Source of the DNA: Flavobacteriaceae bacterium GF1
GTDB taxonomy: Bacteria; Bacteroidota; Bacteroidia; Flavobacteriales; Flavobacteriaceae
Assembly (NCBI GenBank): GCA_009797885.1
Contig: WNKP01000001.1
Location: forward strand, 558,001-622,000
DNA length: 64,000 bases
Direction: 5' to 3'
Positions 8,216 to 18,242 of the stretch are shown one piece after another. The notes beneath the pieces were generated by a model, which saw only the letters and a program-made list of their open reading frames with translations, made no database searches and had not been told where the DNA came from. The position numbers and the translations under genes are program-made. Within the stretch, counting starts at the first letter, position 1, and each line of letters starts with the position of its first letter.

Positions 8216-9311
8216 AATTGGGGAAACCACACTAGAAATTGACCTCTCGGCTCTTGAACACAACTATAAATTCCTCAAATCAAGAATAGCTCCCGAAACC
8301 AAATTTATGGCCGTGGTAAAGGCGGTGGCCTACGGTAGTGAAGTAGTGGCCGTCGCCAAAAAATTAGAGGAATTAAAGGTGGATTATCTTGCGGTGGCCT
8401 ATGTAAAAGAAGGGGTCCTGTTGCGGGATGCGGGAATTACCACCCCAATTTTGGTCCTCCATCCCCAACCTGTTCATTTCAAAGAATTGATAGACAGATG
8501 TCTGGAGCCCAGCCTATATTCCCCAAAAGTATTGCTTCAATTTTTGGACGTGGCCCAACGACAACAACAGCATGACTATCCAGTCCACATCAAATTCAAT
8601 ACAGGGCTCAATCGTCTGGGCTTTTGGGAAAACGATGTAGATTTCGTCATCCGTACACTTAAGGGACGAAACGAATTACGGATCAAGGGCGTCCTTTCAC
8701 ATCTGGCGGCCTCCGAAGATGAAAATGAGCGGGAATTCAGTCTCGACCAAATAAGTGCCTTCACAAAAATTTGCCTTGAGCTAAAGGAAAAACTGGGCTA
8801 TTTGCCCATAAGACACGTCCTGAACACCTCTGGAATCCTAAATTATCCCGAAGCACAGTTTGAAATGGTCCGAAGTGGTATTGGTCTTTATGGCTATGGC
8901 AACCATCCCGACTTTGACAAAAAAATGAAACCAGTAGCCACACTAAAAACGGTAATTTCCCAACGCCATAAAATAGAGCCTGGGGAAAGTGTGGGTTACA
9001 ATAGGGCCTACACTTCCAATGATTATCGAATTACCGCTACATTACCCATTGGACATGCAGATGGTATAGGAAGGCAATACGGCAATGGAAAGGCCTTGGT
9101 ATATGTAAAGGGAACCCCCGCCCCAATTATAGGTAATGTCTGTATGGATATGATAATGATCGATGTCAGCGGAATTGACTGCAAAGAAGGTGACGAGGTA
9201 ATTATCTTTGGAGCAGGACATTCGGCAGAGGATTTTGCCCATTCCGCCCAAAGCATTTCCTATGAAATCCTAACCGCAATAGCCCCCCGGGTAACCCGGG
9301 TCATTAAATGA
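8208..9311 (+). CDS. alr: Alanine racemase
   Basis: A 367-residue fold-type III PLP enzyme that interconverts L- and D-alanine for peptidoglycan synthesis. The PLP-binding Lys38 lies in the signature [12 protein letters not shown] (family form VKADAYGHG). Further matches are [25 protein letters not shown] and the C-terminal catalytic-Tyr region [12 protein letters not shown] together with [12 protein letters not shown]. The length is standard. It begins inside the 3' end of tdk. Confidence 0.95.
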   Translation: MDRIGETTLEIDLSALEHNYKFLKSRIAPETKFMAVVKAVAYGSEVVAVAKKLEELKVDYLAVAYVKEGVLLRDAGITTPILVLHPQPVHFKELIDRCLEPSLYSPKVLLQFLDVAQRQQQHDYPVHIKFNTGLNRLGFWENDVDFVIRTLKGRNELRIKGVLSHLAASEDENEREFSLDQISAFTKICLELKEKLGYLPIRHVLNTSGILNYPEAQFEMVRSGIGLYGYGNHPDFDKKMKPVATLKTVISQRHKIEPGESVGYNRAYTSNDYRITATLPIGHADGIGRQYGNGKALVYVKGTPAPIIGNVCMDMIMIDVSGIDCKEGDEVIIFGAGHSAEDFAHSAQSISYEILTAIAPRVTRVIK

Positions 9312-9380
9312 TAACCCTCCGTAGCAGACCATAACGTATTTTTTGTATTTTGCCTTTGTAACCACTTAAAAACTATAAAA

Positions 9381-9782
9381 ATGCTCAAGGAATTTAAAGA
9401 GTTTGCAATGAAAGGAAACCTGGTGGATATCGCCGTAGGTTTCGTAATGGGTGCTGCTTTTAAAGAAGTAGTCACCTCTTTTACCGGAGGAATTGTCTCT
9501 CCAATAATAGGACTGATTTTTGAGTCGGACTTCAAAAGCTTACGTATGAAACTTAAAGAGGGTACTTTGAACGATACAGGGGAAATGGTAGGAGAAGTTT
9601 ACCTGGAATATGGTACGTTTTTAACCAACGTGATTGATTTTCTAATTGTTGCTTTTGTGATGTTCTTAGTGGTGAAAGGAGTTAACAAATTGAAAAAGAA
9701 AGAAGAGGAAGCACCGGCAGCACCCGCAGGTCCAACTGCAGAAGAATTGCTGGCTGAAATTAGGGACGCCCTTAAAAAATAA
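9381..9782 (+). CDS. mscL: Large-conductance mechanosensitive channel
   Basis: A 133-residue protein with the MscL layout. The N-terminal amphipathic helix LKEFKEFAMKGN leads into the pore helix VDIAVGFVMGAAFKEVVTSF. A periplasmic loop, a second membrane helix (FLIVAFVMFLVVKGVNKLKK) and a charged cytoplasmic bundle (PTAEELLAEIRDALKK) follow. It opens under hypo-osmotic stress to release solutes. It lies 69 bp after alr with its own terminator downstream. Confidence 0.96.
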   Translation: MLKEFKEFAMKGNLVDIAVGFVMGAAFKEVVTSFTGGIVSPIIGLIFESDFKSLRMKLKEGTLNDTGEMVGEVYLEYGTFLTNVIDFLIVAFVMFLVVKGVNKLKKKEEEAPAAPAGPTAEELLAEIRDALKK

Positions 9783-9825
9783 TAGCCGTTGGCGGCAGGC
9801 CGCTACACCTTTTAGTAACCTAAAG

Positions 9826-9861
9826 CCGCTTGTTGGGATTCCAGCAGGCGGTTTTTCTTTT
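9826..9861 (+). terminator. Intrinsic terminator after mscL
   Basis: An 11-bp stem (CCGCTTGTTGG, 9826-9836, pairing with CCAGCAGGCGG, 9841-9851, with two G-U pairs) and a GATT loop, followed by TTTTTCTTTT. Good spacing after the mscL stop codon. Confidence 0.85.
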
Positions 9862-10046
9862 GTCATATCCGTAGCACTGGCAACTAAGCATCTTGGACTT
9901 GGGCAAACCATTGGGAATGGGCAGGAATACTTCATTGGGTTCATGCGGAATCCTTTCCTACACTAAAATTTTGTTTGAAATGGGAACGACCCCCAATTGT
10001 TACAAAACAAACATTTTGTTGTTTTTTGAAATCAAAGGTTAAAAAC

Positions 10047-10077
10047 CTTGTTTGCTCCGAGAAGTAAAGTACATTTG
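10047..10077 (+). promoter_or_regulatory. Probable Bacteroidota-type promoter of asd
   Basis: CTTG at 10047-10050, a 19-nt spacer and TACATTTG at 10070-10077 match the Bacteroidota primary-sigma consensus TTTG-N19-TAnnTTTG. The ATG of asd follows 20 nt later. The gene-free stretch 9783-10097 otherwise holds the mscL terminator and about 180 bp in which no gene or clear element is seen. Confidence 0.7.
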
Positions 10078-10097
10078 TCTGCTCAAATTTTATAGAG

Positions 10098-11087
10098 ATG
10101 AAAGTAGCGGTTGTTGGGGCCACGGGAATGGTTGGTGAAGTGATGCTAAAAGTATTGGCGGAACGCAATTTCCCTATTTCGGAATTGTTGCTCGTCGCTT
10201 CTGAACGTTCCGTAGGTAAAAAACTAAGTTATAAGGGTGATGAATATACCGTCATTGGCCTGGAAACTGCAGTTTCTGCAAAACCGGACATCGCCATTTT
10301 CTCCGCTGGTGGAAGTACCTCTTTGGAATGGGCTCCAAAATTTGCCGAAGTGGGTACCACCGTAATCGATAACTCATCGGCATGGCGCATGGATCCCACA
10401 AAAAAATTGGTGGTCCCAGAAATCAATGCCGCTGAATTGACTTCAGCCGATAAAATTATTGCCAACCCCAATTGCTCCACCATCCAAATGGTAATGGCCT
10501 TGAACCCATTACACAAAAAATACCAGATGAAACGCGTTGTGGTTTCTACCTACCAATCGGTTTCAGGAACCGGTGTAAAGGCCGTTCAACAACTGGAAAA
10601 CGAAATGGCAGGCGTTCAGGGTGAAATGGCCTATCCCTATCCCATTAACCGAAATGCCCTGCCCCATTGTGATGTGTTTTTGGAAAATGGGTACACCAAG
10701 GAAGAGATGAAGCTCGCCCGTGAACCCCAAAAAATACTGGATGACCGCACTTTTTCGGTGAGTGCTACCGCAGTACGTATTCCCACTGCCGGTGGACATT
10801 CAGAATCTGTAAATGTAGAGTTCCACAATGATTTTGAACTTTCTGAAGTTCGAAAACTTCTCAATGAAACCCCTGGAGTGGTTGTACAGGACAACCCGGA
10901 TACCAACACCTACCCCATGCCCATCTATGCGCATGATAAGGATGAGGTGTTTGTGGGTCGAATCCGCCGTGATGAAACGCAACCGAATACATTGAACATG
11001 TGGATTGTCTCCGATAACCTGCGCAAAGGTGCCGCTACCAATGCCGTTCAGATTGCGGAATATGTAGTGGAGAACGATCTGGTTTGA
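10098..11087 (+). CDS. asd: Aspartate-semialdehyde dehydrogenase
   Basis: A 329-residue NADP-dependent enzyme making aspartate semialdehyde from aspartyl phosphate, feeding lysine/diaminopimelate, threonine and methionine synthesis. The dinucleotide-binding start VAVVGATGMVGEVML is present, and the catalytic Cys126 is in ANPNCSTIQMV. The substrate-binding EINAAEL and a C-terminal active-site His region (PTAGGHSESVNVEF) are also present. Length and order match the bacterial family. It has its own promoter. Confidence 0.96.
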   Translation: MKVAVVGATGMVGEVMLKVLAERNFPISELLLVASERSVGKKLSYKGDEYTVIGLETAVSAKPDIAIFSAGGSTSLEWAPKFAEVGTTVIDNSSAWRMDPTKKLVVPEINAAELTSADKIIANPNCSTIQMVMALNPLHKKYQMKRVVVSTYQSVSGTGVKAVQQLENEMAGVQGEMAYPYPINRNALPHCDVFLENGYTKEEMKLAREPQKILDDRTFSVSATAVRIPTAGGHSESVNVEFHNDFELSEVRKLLNETPGVVVQDNPDTNTYPMPIYAHDKDEVFVGRIRRDETQPNTLNMWIVSDNLRKGAATNAVQIAEYVVENDLV

Positions 11088-11297
11088 TTTTTTCTCCTTT
11101 CGAACCGACCCCTGGGCAAAGTCCAATCGGAGCATGGGAAATTCCAATAATCAACGGAAGATTTCCCAATCGTTCCACTCATTTCGAAGTGACGGTCGAT
11201 TTAAATCGTTTTCGTTAAAAAACGTTAAGCTTCCTTGGGAATTAACTTCAACACCCTTATTTCATGGTATTTTTAAGGATTGACTAATCCTATAAAA

Positions 11298-13451
11298 ATG
11301 AAACAACTCACTTTCTCGCTTGGGCTCCTTATTTTTGCCTCCTGCGCTACCGAAACTAAAAGAGAACCTATCGCCGTGAACTATCCTGCAACCGCAAAAG
11401 TCGATACGGTCGACACCTATTTTGAAACCGAAGTACCCGATCCTTTTCGTTGGCTCGAAGACGATATGAGTGAAGAGACGGAAGCTTGGGTAAAAGAACA
11501 GAACACGGTCACCTTTGGCTATTTGGATAAAATCCCATTCCGTGAAGATCTAAAAAACCGTCTTGAAAAATTATGGAACTATGAAAAATTGGGCTCTCCC
11601 TTTAAAGAGGGGGATTACACCTATTTCTATAAAAACGATGGGTTACAAAACCAATATGTGGTCTATCGCAAAAAAGGCGATGGTGAGGAAGAAGTGTTCC
11701 TAGATCCAAACTCCTTCTCCGAAGATGGAACTACATCCTTAATGGGACTGAGCTTTACCAAGGATGGTTCCAAAGCAGCCTATTTGATTTCCGAAGGAGG
11801 TAGCGATTGGCGTAAGGGCATCGTTATCAATACGGAAAACAGGGAAATTGTTGAAGACACCCTGGTTGACATCAAATTCAGTGGCATTTCTTGGAAGGGC
11901 AACGATGGATTTTTCTATTCAAGTTATGATAAGCCCAAAGGCAGTGAGCTTTCGGCCAAAACGGACCAACACAAATTGTACTACCACAAATTGGGTACCC
12001 CACAGTCCGAGGACAAGATTGTTTTTGGAGGTGTTCCAGAAGAGAAACACCGTTACGTACAAGGTTATGTTTCAGAAGATGAAACCTATTTGTTCATTTC
12101 CGCCTCTACCTCCACATCAGGGAATAAATTATTCCTAAAGGACCTGACCCAAAAGAACAGTCCTTTGGTCACCGTTCTGGACCATACGGATTCTGACACC
12201 TATGTAATGGAAAATGAAGGTTCAAAACTTTGGTTGGTGACCAATTTAAATGCCCCTAACAAAAAGATTGTCGTAACCGATGCTTCCAAACCCACTCCGA
12301 ACGATTGGAAGGATTTCATCCCCGAAACCGAACATGTGCTGACCGCTGGCACGGGTGGTGGTTATTTCTTTACGGAATATATGGTGGATGCCATTTCCAA
12401 GGTATTGCAGTATGATTACGAGGGAAATTTAGTTCGTGAAGTTGAACTTCCCGGCGTTGGAAGTGCCGGAGGTTTTGGCGGCAAAAAGGAGGACAACGAA
12501 TTTTATTTTTCCTTTACCAATTACAACACCCCAGGCTCTTCATACAAATACAATGTGGACAATGGGGAGTACGAGCAGTATTGGAAACCTGAAATTGATT
12601 TTAACCCTTCAGATTACGAATCTACCCAAGTGTTCTATTCCTCCAAGGACGGGACCAAGGTCCCTATGATCATTACCCATAAAAAGGGCGTTGAACTTAA
12701 TGGCAAAAACCCCACCATCCTGTATGGTTATGGTGGATTCAATATTAGCCTTACCCCTTCTTTCAGTATTGTGAATGCCGTTTGGATGGAACAAGGTGGT
12801 GTATATGCGGTTCCCAATTTACGCGGTGGTGGGGAGTACGGTAAAAAATGGCATATTGCGGGCACCAAAATGCAAAAGCAAAATGTATTTGATGATTTTA
12901 TAGCTGCTGCGGAATACCTTATTGAGAACAAGTACACTTCAAAAGAGTACCTGGCAATAAGAGGGGGATCCAACGGAGGACTTTTGGTGGGTGCCACCAT
13001 GACACAACGTCCCGATTTAATGCAAGTGGCACTCCCTGCTGTTGGGGTTCTGGATATGTTGCGTTATCATACCTTTACTGCCGGAGCGGGATGGGCATAT
13101 GATTACGGCACCTCGGAAGAGAGCCCGGAGATGTTCGAGTACTTAAAGGGATATTCCCCAGTGCACAATGTAGAAGAAGGGGTAGCGTACCCTGCCACCC
13201 TGGTCACCACAGGAGATCATGACGATCGGGTGGTCCCTGCCCATAGTTTTAAGTTTGCCGCCCAACTTCAGGAAAAACAGGCCGGTGATAATCCTACACT
13301 TATTCGAATTGAGACCAACGCAGGCCATGGAGCTGGTACCCCGGTCAGTAAGACCATTGAACAATACTCGGACATTTTTGGATTTACGTTTTTTAACATG
13401 GGCTTTGACGAACTGCCCAATCAAGCTGTTTTAAAGGAATTCAAAGATTAG
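11298..13451 (+). CDS. Prolyl oligopeptidase family serine peptidase (S9A), lipoprotein
   Basis: A 717-residue protein from the ATG at 11298; the longer frame from 11280 starts with TTG. A short signal peptide ends in a lipobox (LLIFASC), so the mature enzyme should be a lipoprotein on the periplasmic side. The N-terminal part carries [20 protein letters not shown] and a beta-propeller. The C-terminal alpha/beta hydrolase domain has the nucleophile in [16 protein letters not shown], the Asp in [14 protein letters not shown] and the His in [11 protein letters not shown]. It cleaves short peptides after proline. Single gene with a strong terminator. Confidence 0.93.
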   Translation: MKQLTFSLGLLIFASCATETKREPIAVNYPATAKVDTVDTYFETEVPDPFRWLEDDMSEETEAWVKEQNTVTFGYLDKIPFREDLKNRLEKLWNYEKLGSPFKEGDYTYFYKNDGLQNQYVVYRKKGDGEEEVFLDPNSFSEDGTTSLMGLSFTKDGSKAAYLISEGGSDWRKGIVINTENREIVEDTLVDIKFSGISWKGNDGFFYSSYDKPKGSELSAKTDQHKLYYHKLGTPQSEDKIVFGGVPEEKHRYVQGYVSEDETYLFISASTSTSGNKLFLKDLTQKNSPLVTVLDHTDSDTYVMENEGSKLWLVTNLNAPNKKIVVTDASKPTPNDWKDFIPETEHVLTAGTGGGYFFTEYMVDAISKVLQYDYEGNLVREVELPGVGSAGGFGGKKEDNEFYFSFTNYNTPGSSYKYNVDNGEYEQYWKPEIDFNPSDYESTQVFYSSKDGTKVPMIITHKKGVELNGKNPTILYGYGGFNISLTPSFSIVNAVWMEQGGVYAVPNLRGGGEYGKKWHIAGTKMQKQNVFDDFIAAAEYLIENKYTSKEYLAIRGGSNGGLLVGATMTQRPDLMQVALPAVGVLDMLRYHTFTAGAGWAYDYGTSEESPEMFEYLKGYSPVHNVEEGVAYPATLVTTGDHDDRVVPAHSFKFAAQLQEKQAGDNPTLIRIETNAGHGAGTPVSKTIEQYSDIFGFTFFNMGFDELPNQAVLKEFKD

Positions 13452-13471
13452 GATTTAAAATATAGGGAACG

Positions 13472-13507
13472 AAAAATCCGTTTTTCAGAAAACGGATTTT
13501 TCTTTTT
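13472..13507 (+). terminator. Intrinsic terminator after the prolyl oligopeptidase gene
   Basis: Perfect 13-bp stem (13472-13484 with 13489-13501, core ATCCGTTTT/AAAACGGAT) with a TCAG loop, followed by CTTTTT. It lies 20 bp after the stop codon. Confidence 0.9.
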
Positions 13508-13540
13508 AGTCTCATTCTAAAAAGTTCAAATGAGTTCATT

Positions 13541-14536
13541 ATGTTAACGGTTACCAAGGTTTCCTTTTCCTATAAAAACAAACTGGTTTTATCCAACCTC
13601 TCCTTTGCTTTGGAAAAAGGCGGGCATTTGGCCATTATGGGTGAAAGTGGTTCCGGTAAAAGTACCTTGTTAAAGGCAATTTATGGATTGCTCCATCTGG
13701 ATACGGGAACTATTTCCTGGGACAATAAACAAGTTCTGGGTCCAAACTATAATTTGGTGCCCGGGGAATCTTTTATGAAGTATGTCTCCCAGGAATTTGA
13801 TCTAATGCCCTTTATCAGTGTTGCCGAGAACATTGGTCAGTACCTCTCCGTGTTTGACGGGGAAACCCATCAATCCAGAATACAGGAGCTTTTGGAACTT
13901 ATTGGCATGGAGCATTTTGCCGATGTACCTATTAAAAACCTAAGTGGAGGCCAAAAACAAAGGGTTGCCCTGGCAAGGGCATTGGCCCAAGAACCTGAAG
14001 TATTGCTACTCGACGAGCCCTTTAGCAATATTGATCAATTCAAAAAAAATGAGCTTCGCTACCGGGTATTCCCCTATTTAAGGGAAAAAGGCATCTCCGT
14101 TTTGACCGCAACCCATGATAGCAATGATGTGCTTTCTTTTGCGGATACCATTTTGGTATTAAAAGATGGAAATATGGAGGATTTTCAAGAAACGGAGCGG
14201 TTGTTCAAGAATCCGAAAAGCAGGTATGTTGCCTCACTTTTTGGAACGGTCAATGAGCTTCCCGTAAAAGAACTGAAAGCATATGCGGAACGGGATATTT
14301 CCATATTGATCTATCCCCATGAATTCGAGATCTCAAGCAAATCCGGCCTTGAGGTATATGTGGTCAACAATCATTTTAAAGGGGGTCACTATCTGATTGA
14401 AGGTGTCTCTGAAAGTGGCAAAACCTTATTTTTTACGAACACAAAGGCCCTGGAAGTACATGTAAAAGTATTTCTAAATGTATCCCTACAATTGGTGAAC
14501 AGCCGTTTAAGAAATCTAACTGGACATGAATCCTGA
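13541..14536 (+). CDS. ABC transporter ATP-binding protein with C-terminal extension
   Basis: A 331-residue ATPase. The ABC domain (about 1-230) has Walker A GESGSGKST, the Q-loop region YVSQEFDLMPF, signature LSGGQKQRVALARAL, Walker B VLLLDEPFSN and the H-loop ATHDSND. The remaining ~100 residues form an accessory region of beta character (ISILIYPHEFEISSKSG), reminiscent of the regulatory tails of importer ATPases. No permease is adjacent, so the partner is unknown. Its 3' end overlaps arfB by 11 bp. Confidence 0.88.
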   Translation: MLTVTKVSFSYKNKLVLSNLSFALEKGGHLAIMGESGSGKSTLLKAIYGLLHLDTGTISWDNKQVLGPNYNLVPGESFMKYVSQEFDLMPFISVAENIGQYLSVFDGETHQSRIQELLELIGMEHFADVPIKNLSGGQKQRVALARALAQEPEVLLLDEPFSNIDQFKKNELRYRVFPYLREKGISVLTATHDSNDVLSFADTILVLKDGNMEDFQETERLFKNPKSRYVASLFGTVNELPVKELKAYAERDISILIYPHEFEISSKSGLEVYVVNNHFKGGHYLIEGVSESGKTLFFTNTKALEVHVKVFLNVSLQLVNSRLRNLTGHES

Positions 14537-14930
14537 GACTATTGCAAAGGAGTTATCATTTAAGGCTATTCGTAGCAGTGGTGCGGGCGGGCAGCATGTA
14601 AACAAGGTATCATCCAAAGTGGAGCTCAGCTTTGATTTGACCAAATCAAAAGGGTTAAGTGCCGTTGAAAAGGAACGTTTGTTGCTGAAGTTAAAAAATC
14701 GACTGACCAAAGAAAGTCTCTTGATCTTGCAGTGTGGCGAAGCCCGAAGCCAATACCAAAATAAAAACCTGGTGACCAAACGCTTTTTTGAGCTGCTGAA
14801 AAAAGCCCTGGAAGTCCCAAAAAAAAGAAGGCCCACAAAACCCTCTAAGTCCTCCGTGGAAAAACGGTTGAAATCGAAAAGAAAGGATTCGGAGAAAAAG
14901 ATAAACCGTAGAAGGCCCAGTTTAGAATAG
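14526..14930 (+). CDS. arfB: Peptidyl-tRNA hydrolase ArfB (ribosome rescue)
   Basis: A 134-residue class-I release-factor-like protein. The GGQ motif lies in IRSSGAGGQHVNKVSSKVEL (about 15-34), which hydrolyses peptidyl-tRNA on stalled ribosomes. The C-terminal tail from residue 97 is very basic (KKRRPTKPSKSS ... KRLKSKRKDSEKK), as needed to enter the empty mRNA channel. Stop-codon recognition domains are absent, distinguishing it from RF1/RF2. It begins inside the end of the ABC ATPase gene. Confidence 0.95.
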   Translation: MNPETIAKELSFKAIRSSGAGGQHVNKVSSKVELSFDLTKSKGLSAVEKERLLLKLKNRLTKESLLILQCGEARSQYQNKNLVTKRFFELLKKALEVPKKRRPTKPSKSSVEKRLKSKRKDSEKKINRRRPSLE

Positions 14931-14957
14931 ATCGCACTGTAGGTTCAATGACCCCAT

Positions 14958-14979
14958 GGTCGTATCCTGCGACCTTTTT
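14958..14979 (+). terminator. Probable intrinsic terminator after arfB
   Basis: Short GC-rich stem GGTCG/CGACC (14958-14962 and 14970-14974) with a 7-nt loop, followed by TTTTT. Confidence 0.55.
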
Positions 14980-15026
14980 GCTCGAAACATCCCGCAATTC
15001 CATCAAATCCGTGCTTATTAGTTACC

Positions 15027-15071
15027 ATTTTGTAGAACAAATAATTAATCCGTATATTTGTTCTACAAAAT
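15027..15071 (+). promoter_or_regulatory. Promoter with double PadR-type operator
   Basis: Two 17-bp arms, ATTTTGTAGAACAAATA (15027-15043) and its perfect reverse complement (15055-15071), are separated by 11 bp. Each arm is itself a small dyad, TTTGT-N3-ACAAA, so two dimer sites lie 28 bp apart. The sequence also contains TTTG (15029-15032) and TATATTTG (15053-15060) with a 20-nt spacer, close to the Bacteroidota promoter consensus. The two operator units therefore cover both promoter elements, as expected for repression by the PadR protein encoded 54 bp downstream. Binding is inferred. Confidence 0.8.
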
Positions 15072-15124
15072 AGCAATATTGTTTTTCCCAGCAAACGGGA
15101 CAAGACAACAAATGGGAATAAAAC

Positions 15125-15472
15125 ATGAAAGACACACGCTTAGGGGAATTCGAGGAAATCATCCTATTGTTGGTGGGCATACTGGAAGAACGGGCCTATG
15201 CCTTTCAGATTGCAGAGGAATTTGAATCACAGACCGGAAAATCCGTTTCCATTGGAGCGACCCATTCCACATTGGACCGTCTGTGCAAGAAAGGTTTTCT
15301 GACCTCTAAATTGGGAAAACCAACAGCCGTTCGTGGGGGCCGTAGAAAAAGGATCTATACCATTTCAGCTTCTGGTGAAAGGGCATTGATCGCCTCCAGG
15401 GATTTGAGAACCTCCCTGTGGAACCAATTTCCGGCATTTTCCAAGTTTTCCCCGAATTTATATGCGTTATGA
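15125..15472 (+). CDS. PadR-family transcriptional regulator
   Basis: A 115-residue protein that is a winged helix typical of PadR: LGEFEEIILLLVGILEERAY, IGATHSTLDRLCKKGFLTSK, and the wing GGRRKRIYTISASGERAL. The C-terminal dimerisation helix is short (PadR subfamily 2 style). Such regulators usually repress their own gene and an adjacent transporter, responding to small ligands. Here the next gene, 43 bp downstream, is a large ABC permease, and a paired palindrome covers the promoter. Confidence 0.92.
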   Translation: MKDTRLGEFEEIILLLVGILEERAYAFQIAEEFESQTGKSVSIGATHSTLDRLCKKGFLTSKLGKPTAVRGGRRKRIYTISASGERALIASRDLRTSLWNQFPAFSKFSPNLYAL

Positions 15473-15515
15473 TTCCAAATCGCTACCCCATACCATAGCC
15501 AAAAAGATAGTTTAA

Positions 15516-18242
15516 ATGTCCAAGAAGAATGCCATACCTCCCTATTTTGCCAACCGCTTGCTGAGTTGGTTTATCAGAGATGAACTAAGGGAGGAAGTGG
15601 AAGGTGATTTATGGGAACGGTTTCAAGAAGTGGTGAGGACGAAATCCCTTTTCCGGGCAAAAATGGACTATTGGTACCAAGTGTTGAACTATATCAGGCC
15701 TTTTGCCCTGGGAAAATCCATACTTACCATTGATTTTGGTATGCACAAAAGCCATGTCAAAGTAGGTTGGCGCAACCTGTTTCGCCAGAAATGGAATTCC
15801 TTCATCAATATTGGGGGACTCTCCCTGGGCATGGGGATATGTCTTGTTATCTGTCAGTATGTTCTCTTTGAGGTGGATCATGATCGCTTCCATCCTGATT
15901 ACGACCGCATTTACCGTATTATTATTAAGGAGGCACAAGACGGCGTTCCTTCCGGTTCGGGTCCGTATGCCACTTATAAGTTGGGGGAAAAGGCGGAGGA
16001 GGTGATTCCCGAAGTGGAGCAGTACGTACGGTTTTATCCCTCCGAATATAGCGCAGTGATCACCAATCCTGAAACGGAGCAACGTTTTAACGAGGATGGC
16101 CATACCATGGCCTTTGCCGACAGCACCTTTCTACGGATGTTCAACTTTCCGCTAAAACGGGGCGACCCAACCACAGCTTTGAACGGGATTCACAACATTG
16201 TGATTACGGAAAAAATGGCGAAAAAGTACTTTGGCCACGAGGACCCCATGGGAAAGACCTTGGTGGTCAAAGGGGGTTCTTCTTATGGCAGTTGCACCAT
16301 TACCGGGGTATTGGAGGACCTTCCACTAAACAACCACTTACAGTTTGCATTTTTACGACCTCTAGAAAATCTATGGAAACTGGGCAATGGGGGATCGGTG
16401 AATCGATATGGTGGATGGGCCAGGGAATGGTTTGGCACCTACCTTAAGATTAAGGAATCGGCAGATATCACCTCAGTACAGGAAAAACTGGACCAGCTTA
16501 TCAAGGAAAACAAATTAAAAGGGGTGGACCCGGAAAACGTAGTGGAGACAACGAAACTACAACCCATTGCGGACATACATCTACGGTCCGGGGCTTATAG
16601 CTATCCGGACTATGCCGTGGACAAAGGGAATCTATCGGATATCCAAATCTTTGTGATCATTGCCTTTTTCATCCTTTTTATAGGTTGGGTAAACTATATC
16701 AATCTTTCCACTGCCCAGTCCATGGGCCGCGCCAAGGAAGTGGGTATTCGGAAATCCATAGGGGCATTAAAGCGTCAACTGGTAGTACAGTTTATCACGG
16801 AGTCCGTGTTGGTAAATCTAATTTCCGGGCTACTGGCCATTGGTATTGCACTGGTATTACTTCCCGTCTTGGGCCATAGTATAGGAAAGGAACTCTACTT
16901 CACTGTTTTGGGAACTACGGCCTTCTGGTATTGGTTTTTTGTTTTTATTCTTGGAGGGGCGCTTTTGTCCGGACTTTACCCAGCGTTTGTACTTTCGTCC
17001 TATCGCCCTATTTCCATGTTGGGCAGTACCAAAATGGTGCGTGCAGGCAGTATGCAATTACGTAAAGGGCTGATTGTATTTCAGTTTTTGATTTCCATTG
17101 CCCTGGTATCGGGCACCTATTTGGTGTATAAACAGATTACCTATATGAAAGCCAGGGAACTTGGAATGGACATTGAAAAAATGCTTGTCGTAATAGGTCC
17201 CAAGTTCCTTCTGAATGGACCTAAAGTGACCGATGGCACGGATATGGTTCAGATCAGGGCGGCAAATGCGTATTCCAGGGCCAGATTTCTGGCTTTCCAG
17301 GAGGAAGTGGCCAACCATCACTCCATTGGTACTGTTACCGGATCCCGATTGGTGCCCGGGCAGGTACAGGACATCTCCAACGTGTATCTAAAAATATGGG
17401 GCGCACCGGAGGGTGAAGCGCAGCAGTTTTGGTTGATCAATACCGGGATGCACTTTATCAAAACCTATGGATTGAAACTCCTGGCTGGGAACACCTTTAA
17501 TTCGGATATGTCCGACGATAACTTTGTACTGCTTAACGAAGAAGCGGTAAAGACCTTTGGATTCGATTCTCCCCAGGATGCGGTACAGCAGAAAATCACA
17601 TTTGGCGAAAAGCCCATAACAGTTGTGGGCGTGGTCAAAAATTTTAACTGGGAATCCCTAAAGAGTCCATTTATGCCCATGGTGCTCCGATTTGATGGTG
17701 GCGCCAACAATTATATTTCCTTTCGTTTAGGGGTTGCCGATCTTGAGGAATCCCTTGATCATATTAAATCGGTCTACCGTACCATCTATCCTGAAAATGC
17801 GTTTGACTACTTTTTTCTGGATACCAATTTTAATAGGCAATATCTAGCGGATGTTCAATTTGGCACCTTGTTCCTCGCCTTTTCCATTCTCGCTATTTTT
17901 CTGGCCTGTATAGGCTTGTTCGCTTTGGTTTCCTATTCTGCGGTCTTGCGGACAAAAGAAATTGGAATTCGGAAAGTCCATGGCGCAAGTACCACAAAAA
18001 TCACTGTACTGCTATCCAAGGAATACCTATACCTTTTACTAATGGCCATTACAGTGGCCATTCCTTTGATAGGCTATTGGGGGAACCTTTGGCTTGAAAA
18101 TTTTGCATTCAGGACCAGCTTGGGGATAGACCATTTCCTCATCCCCGTGTTGGTGATACTGATTATTGCACTGTTCACCGTAGGCCATAAAACCTTACGG
18201 TCGGCCCAATCGAATCCTGTGGACTCCCTGAAGACCGATTAG
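15516..18242 (+). CDS. ABC permease with N-terminal prefix domain (MacB/FtsX type)
   Basis: A 908-residue permease. About 85 extra N-terminal residues (PPYFANRLLSWFIRDELREE ... GDLWERF) match the cytoplasmic permease prefix domain seen in PadR-linked permeases. The rest has the doubled MacB-like layout: membrane helix 1 near 97-117, a periplasmic domain, three helices, then a second helix-periplasmic domain-three helix unit. The two cytoplasmic docking loops read AKEVGIRKSIGALKRQ and TKEIGIRKVHGAS, and the protein ends NPVDSLKTD. No ATPase is adjacent; the ATPases at 13541 or 25719, or one elsewhere, could serve it. Substrate unknown. Confidence 0.9.
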   Translation: MSKKNAIPPYFANRLLSWFIRDELREEVEGDLWERFQEVVRTKSLFRAKMDYWYQVLNYIRPFALGKSILTIDFGMHKSHVKVGWRNLFRQKWNSFINIGGLSLGMGICLVICQYVLFEVDHDRFHPDYDRIYRIIIKEAQDGVPSGSGPYATYKLGEKAEEVIPEVEQYVRFYPSEYSAVITNPETEQRFNEDGHTMAFADSTFLRMFNFPLKRGDPTTALNGIHNIVITEKMAKKYFGHEDPMGKTLVVKGGSSYGSCTITGVLEDLPLNNHLQFAFLRPLENLWKLGNGGSVNRYGGWAREWFGTYLKIKESADITSVQEKLDQLIKENKLKGVDPENVVETTKLQPIADIHLRSGAYSYPDYAVDKGNLSDIQIFVIIAFFILFIGWVNYINLSTAQSMGRAKEVGIRKSIGALKRQLVVQFITESVLVNLISGLLAIGIALVLLPVLGHSIGKELYFTVLGTTAFWYWFFVFILGGALLSGLYPAFVLSSYRPISMLGSTKMVRAGSMQLRKGLIVFQFLISIALVSGTYLVYKQITYMKARELGMDIEKMLVVIGPKFLLNGPKVTDGTDMVQIRAANAYSRARFLAFQEEVANHHSIGTVTGSRLVPGQVQDISNVYLKIWGAPEGEAQQFWLINTGMHFIKTYGLKLLAGNTFNSDMSDDNFVLLNEEAVKTFGFDSPQDAVQQKITFGEKPITVVGVVKNFNWESLKSPFMPMVLRFDGGANNYISFRLGVADLEESLDHIKSVYRTIYPENAFDYFFLDTNFNRQYLADVQFGTLFLAFSILAIFLACIGLFALVSYSAVLRTKEIGIRKVHGASTTKITVLLSKEYLYLLLMAITVAIPLIGYWGNLWLENFAFRTSLGIDHFLIPVLVILIIALFTVGHKTLRSAQSNPVDSLKTD

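Noticed and set aside
11135-11168. Inverted repeat TGGGAAAT/ATTTCCCA after asd
   Set aside because: Only 8 bp with an 18-nt loop and no T-run; insufficient to call a terminator or operator.
15609-16103. 164-codon antisense frame inside the PadR-linked permease
   Set aside because: The permease frame is supported along its whole length; the antisense frame has no domain or start signal. Many similar antisense frames occur in the permease array for the same reason, for example 56510-56950.
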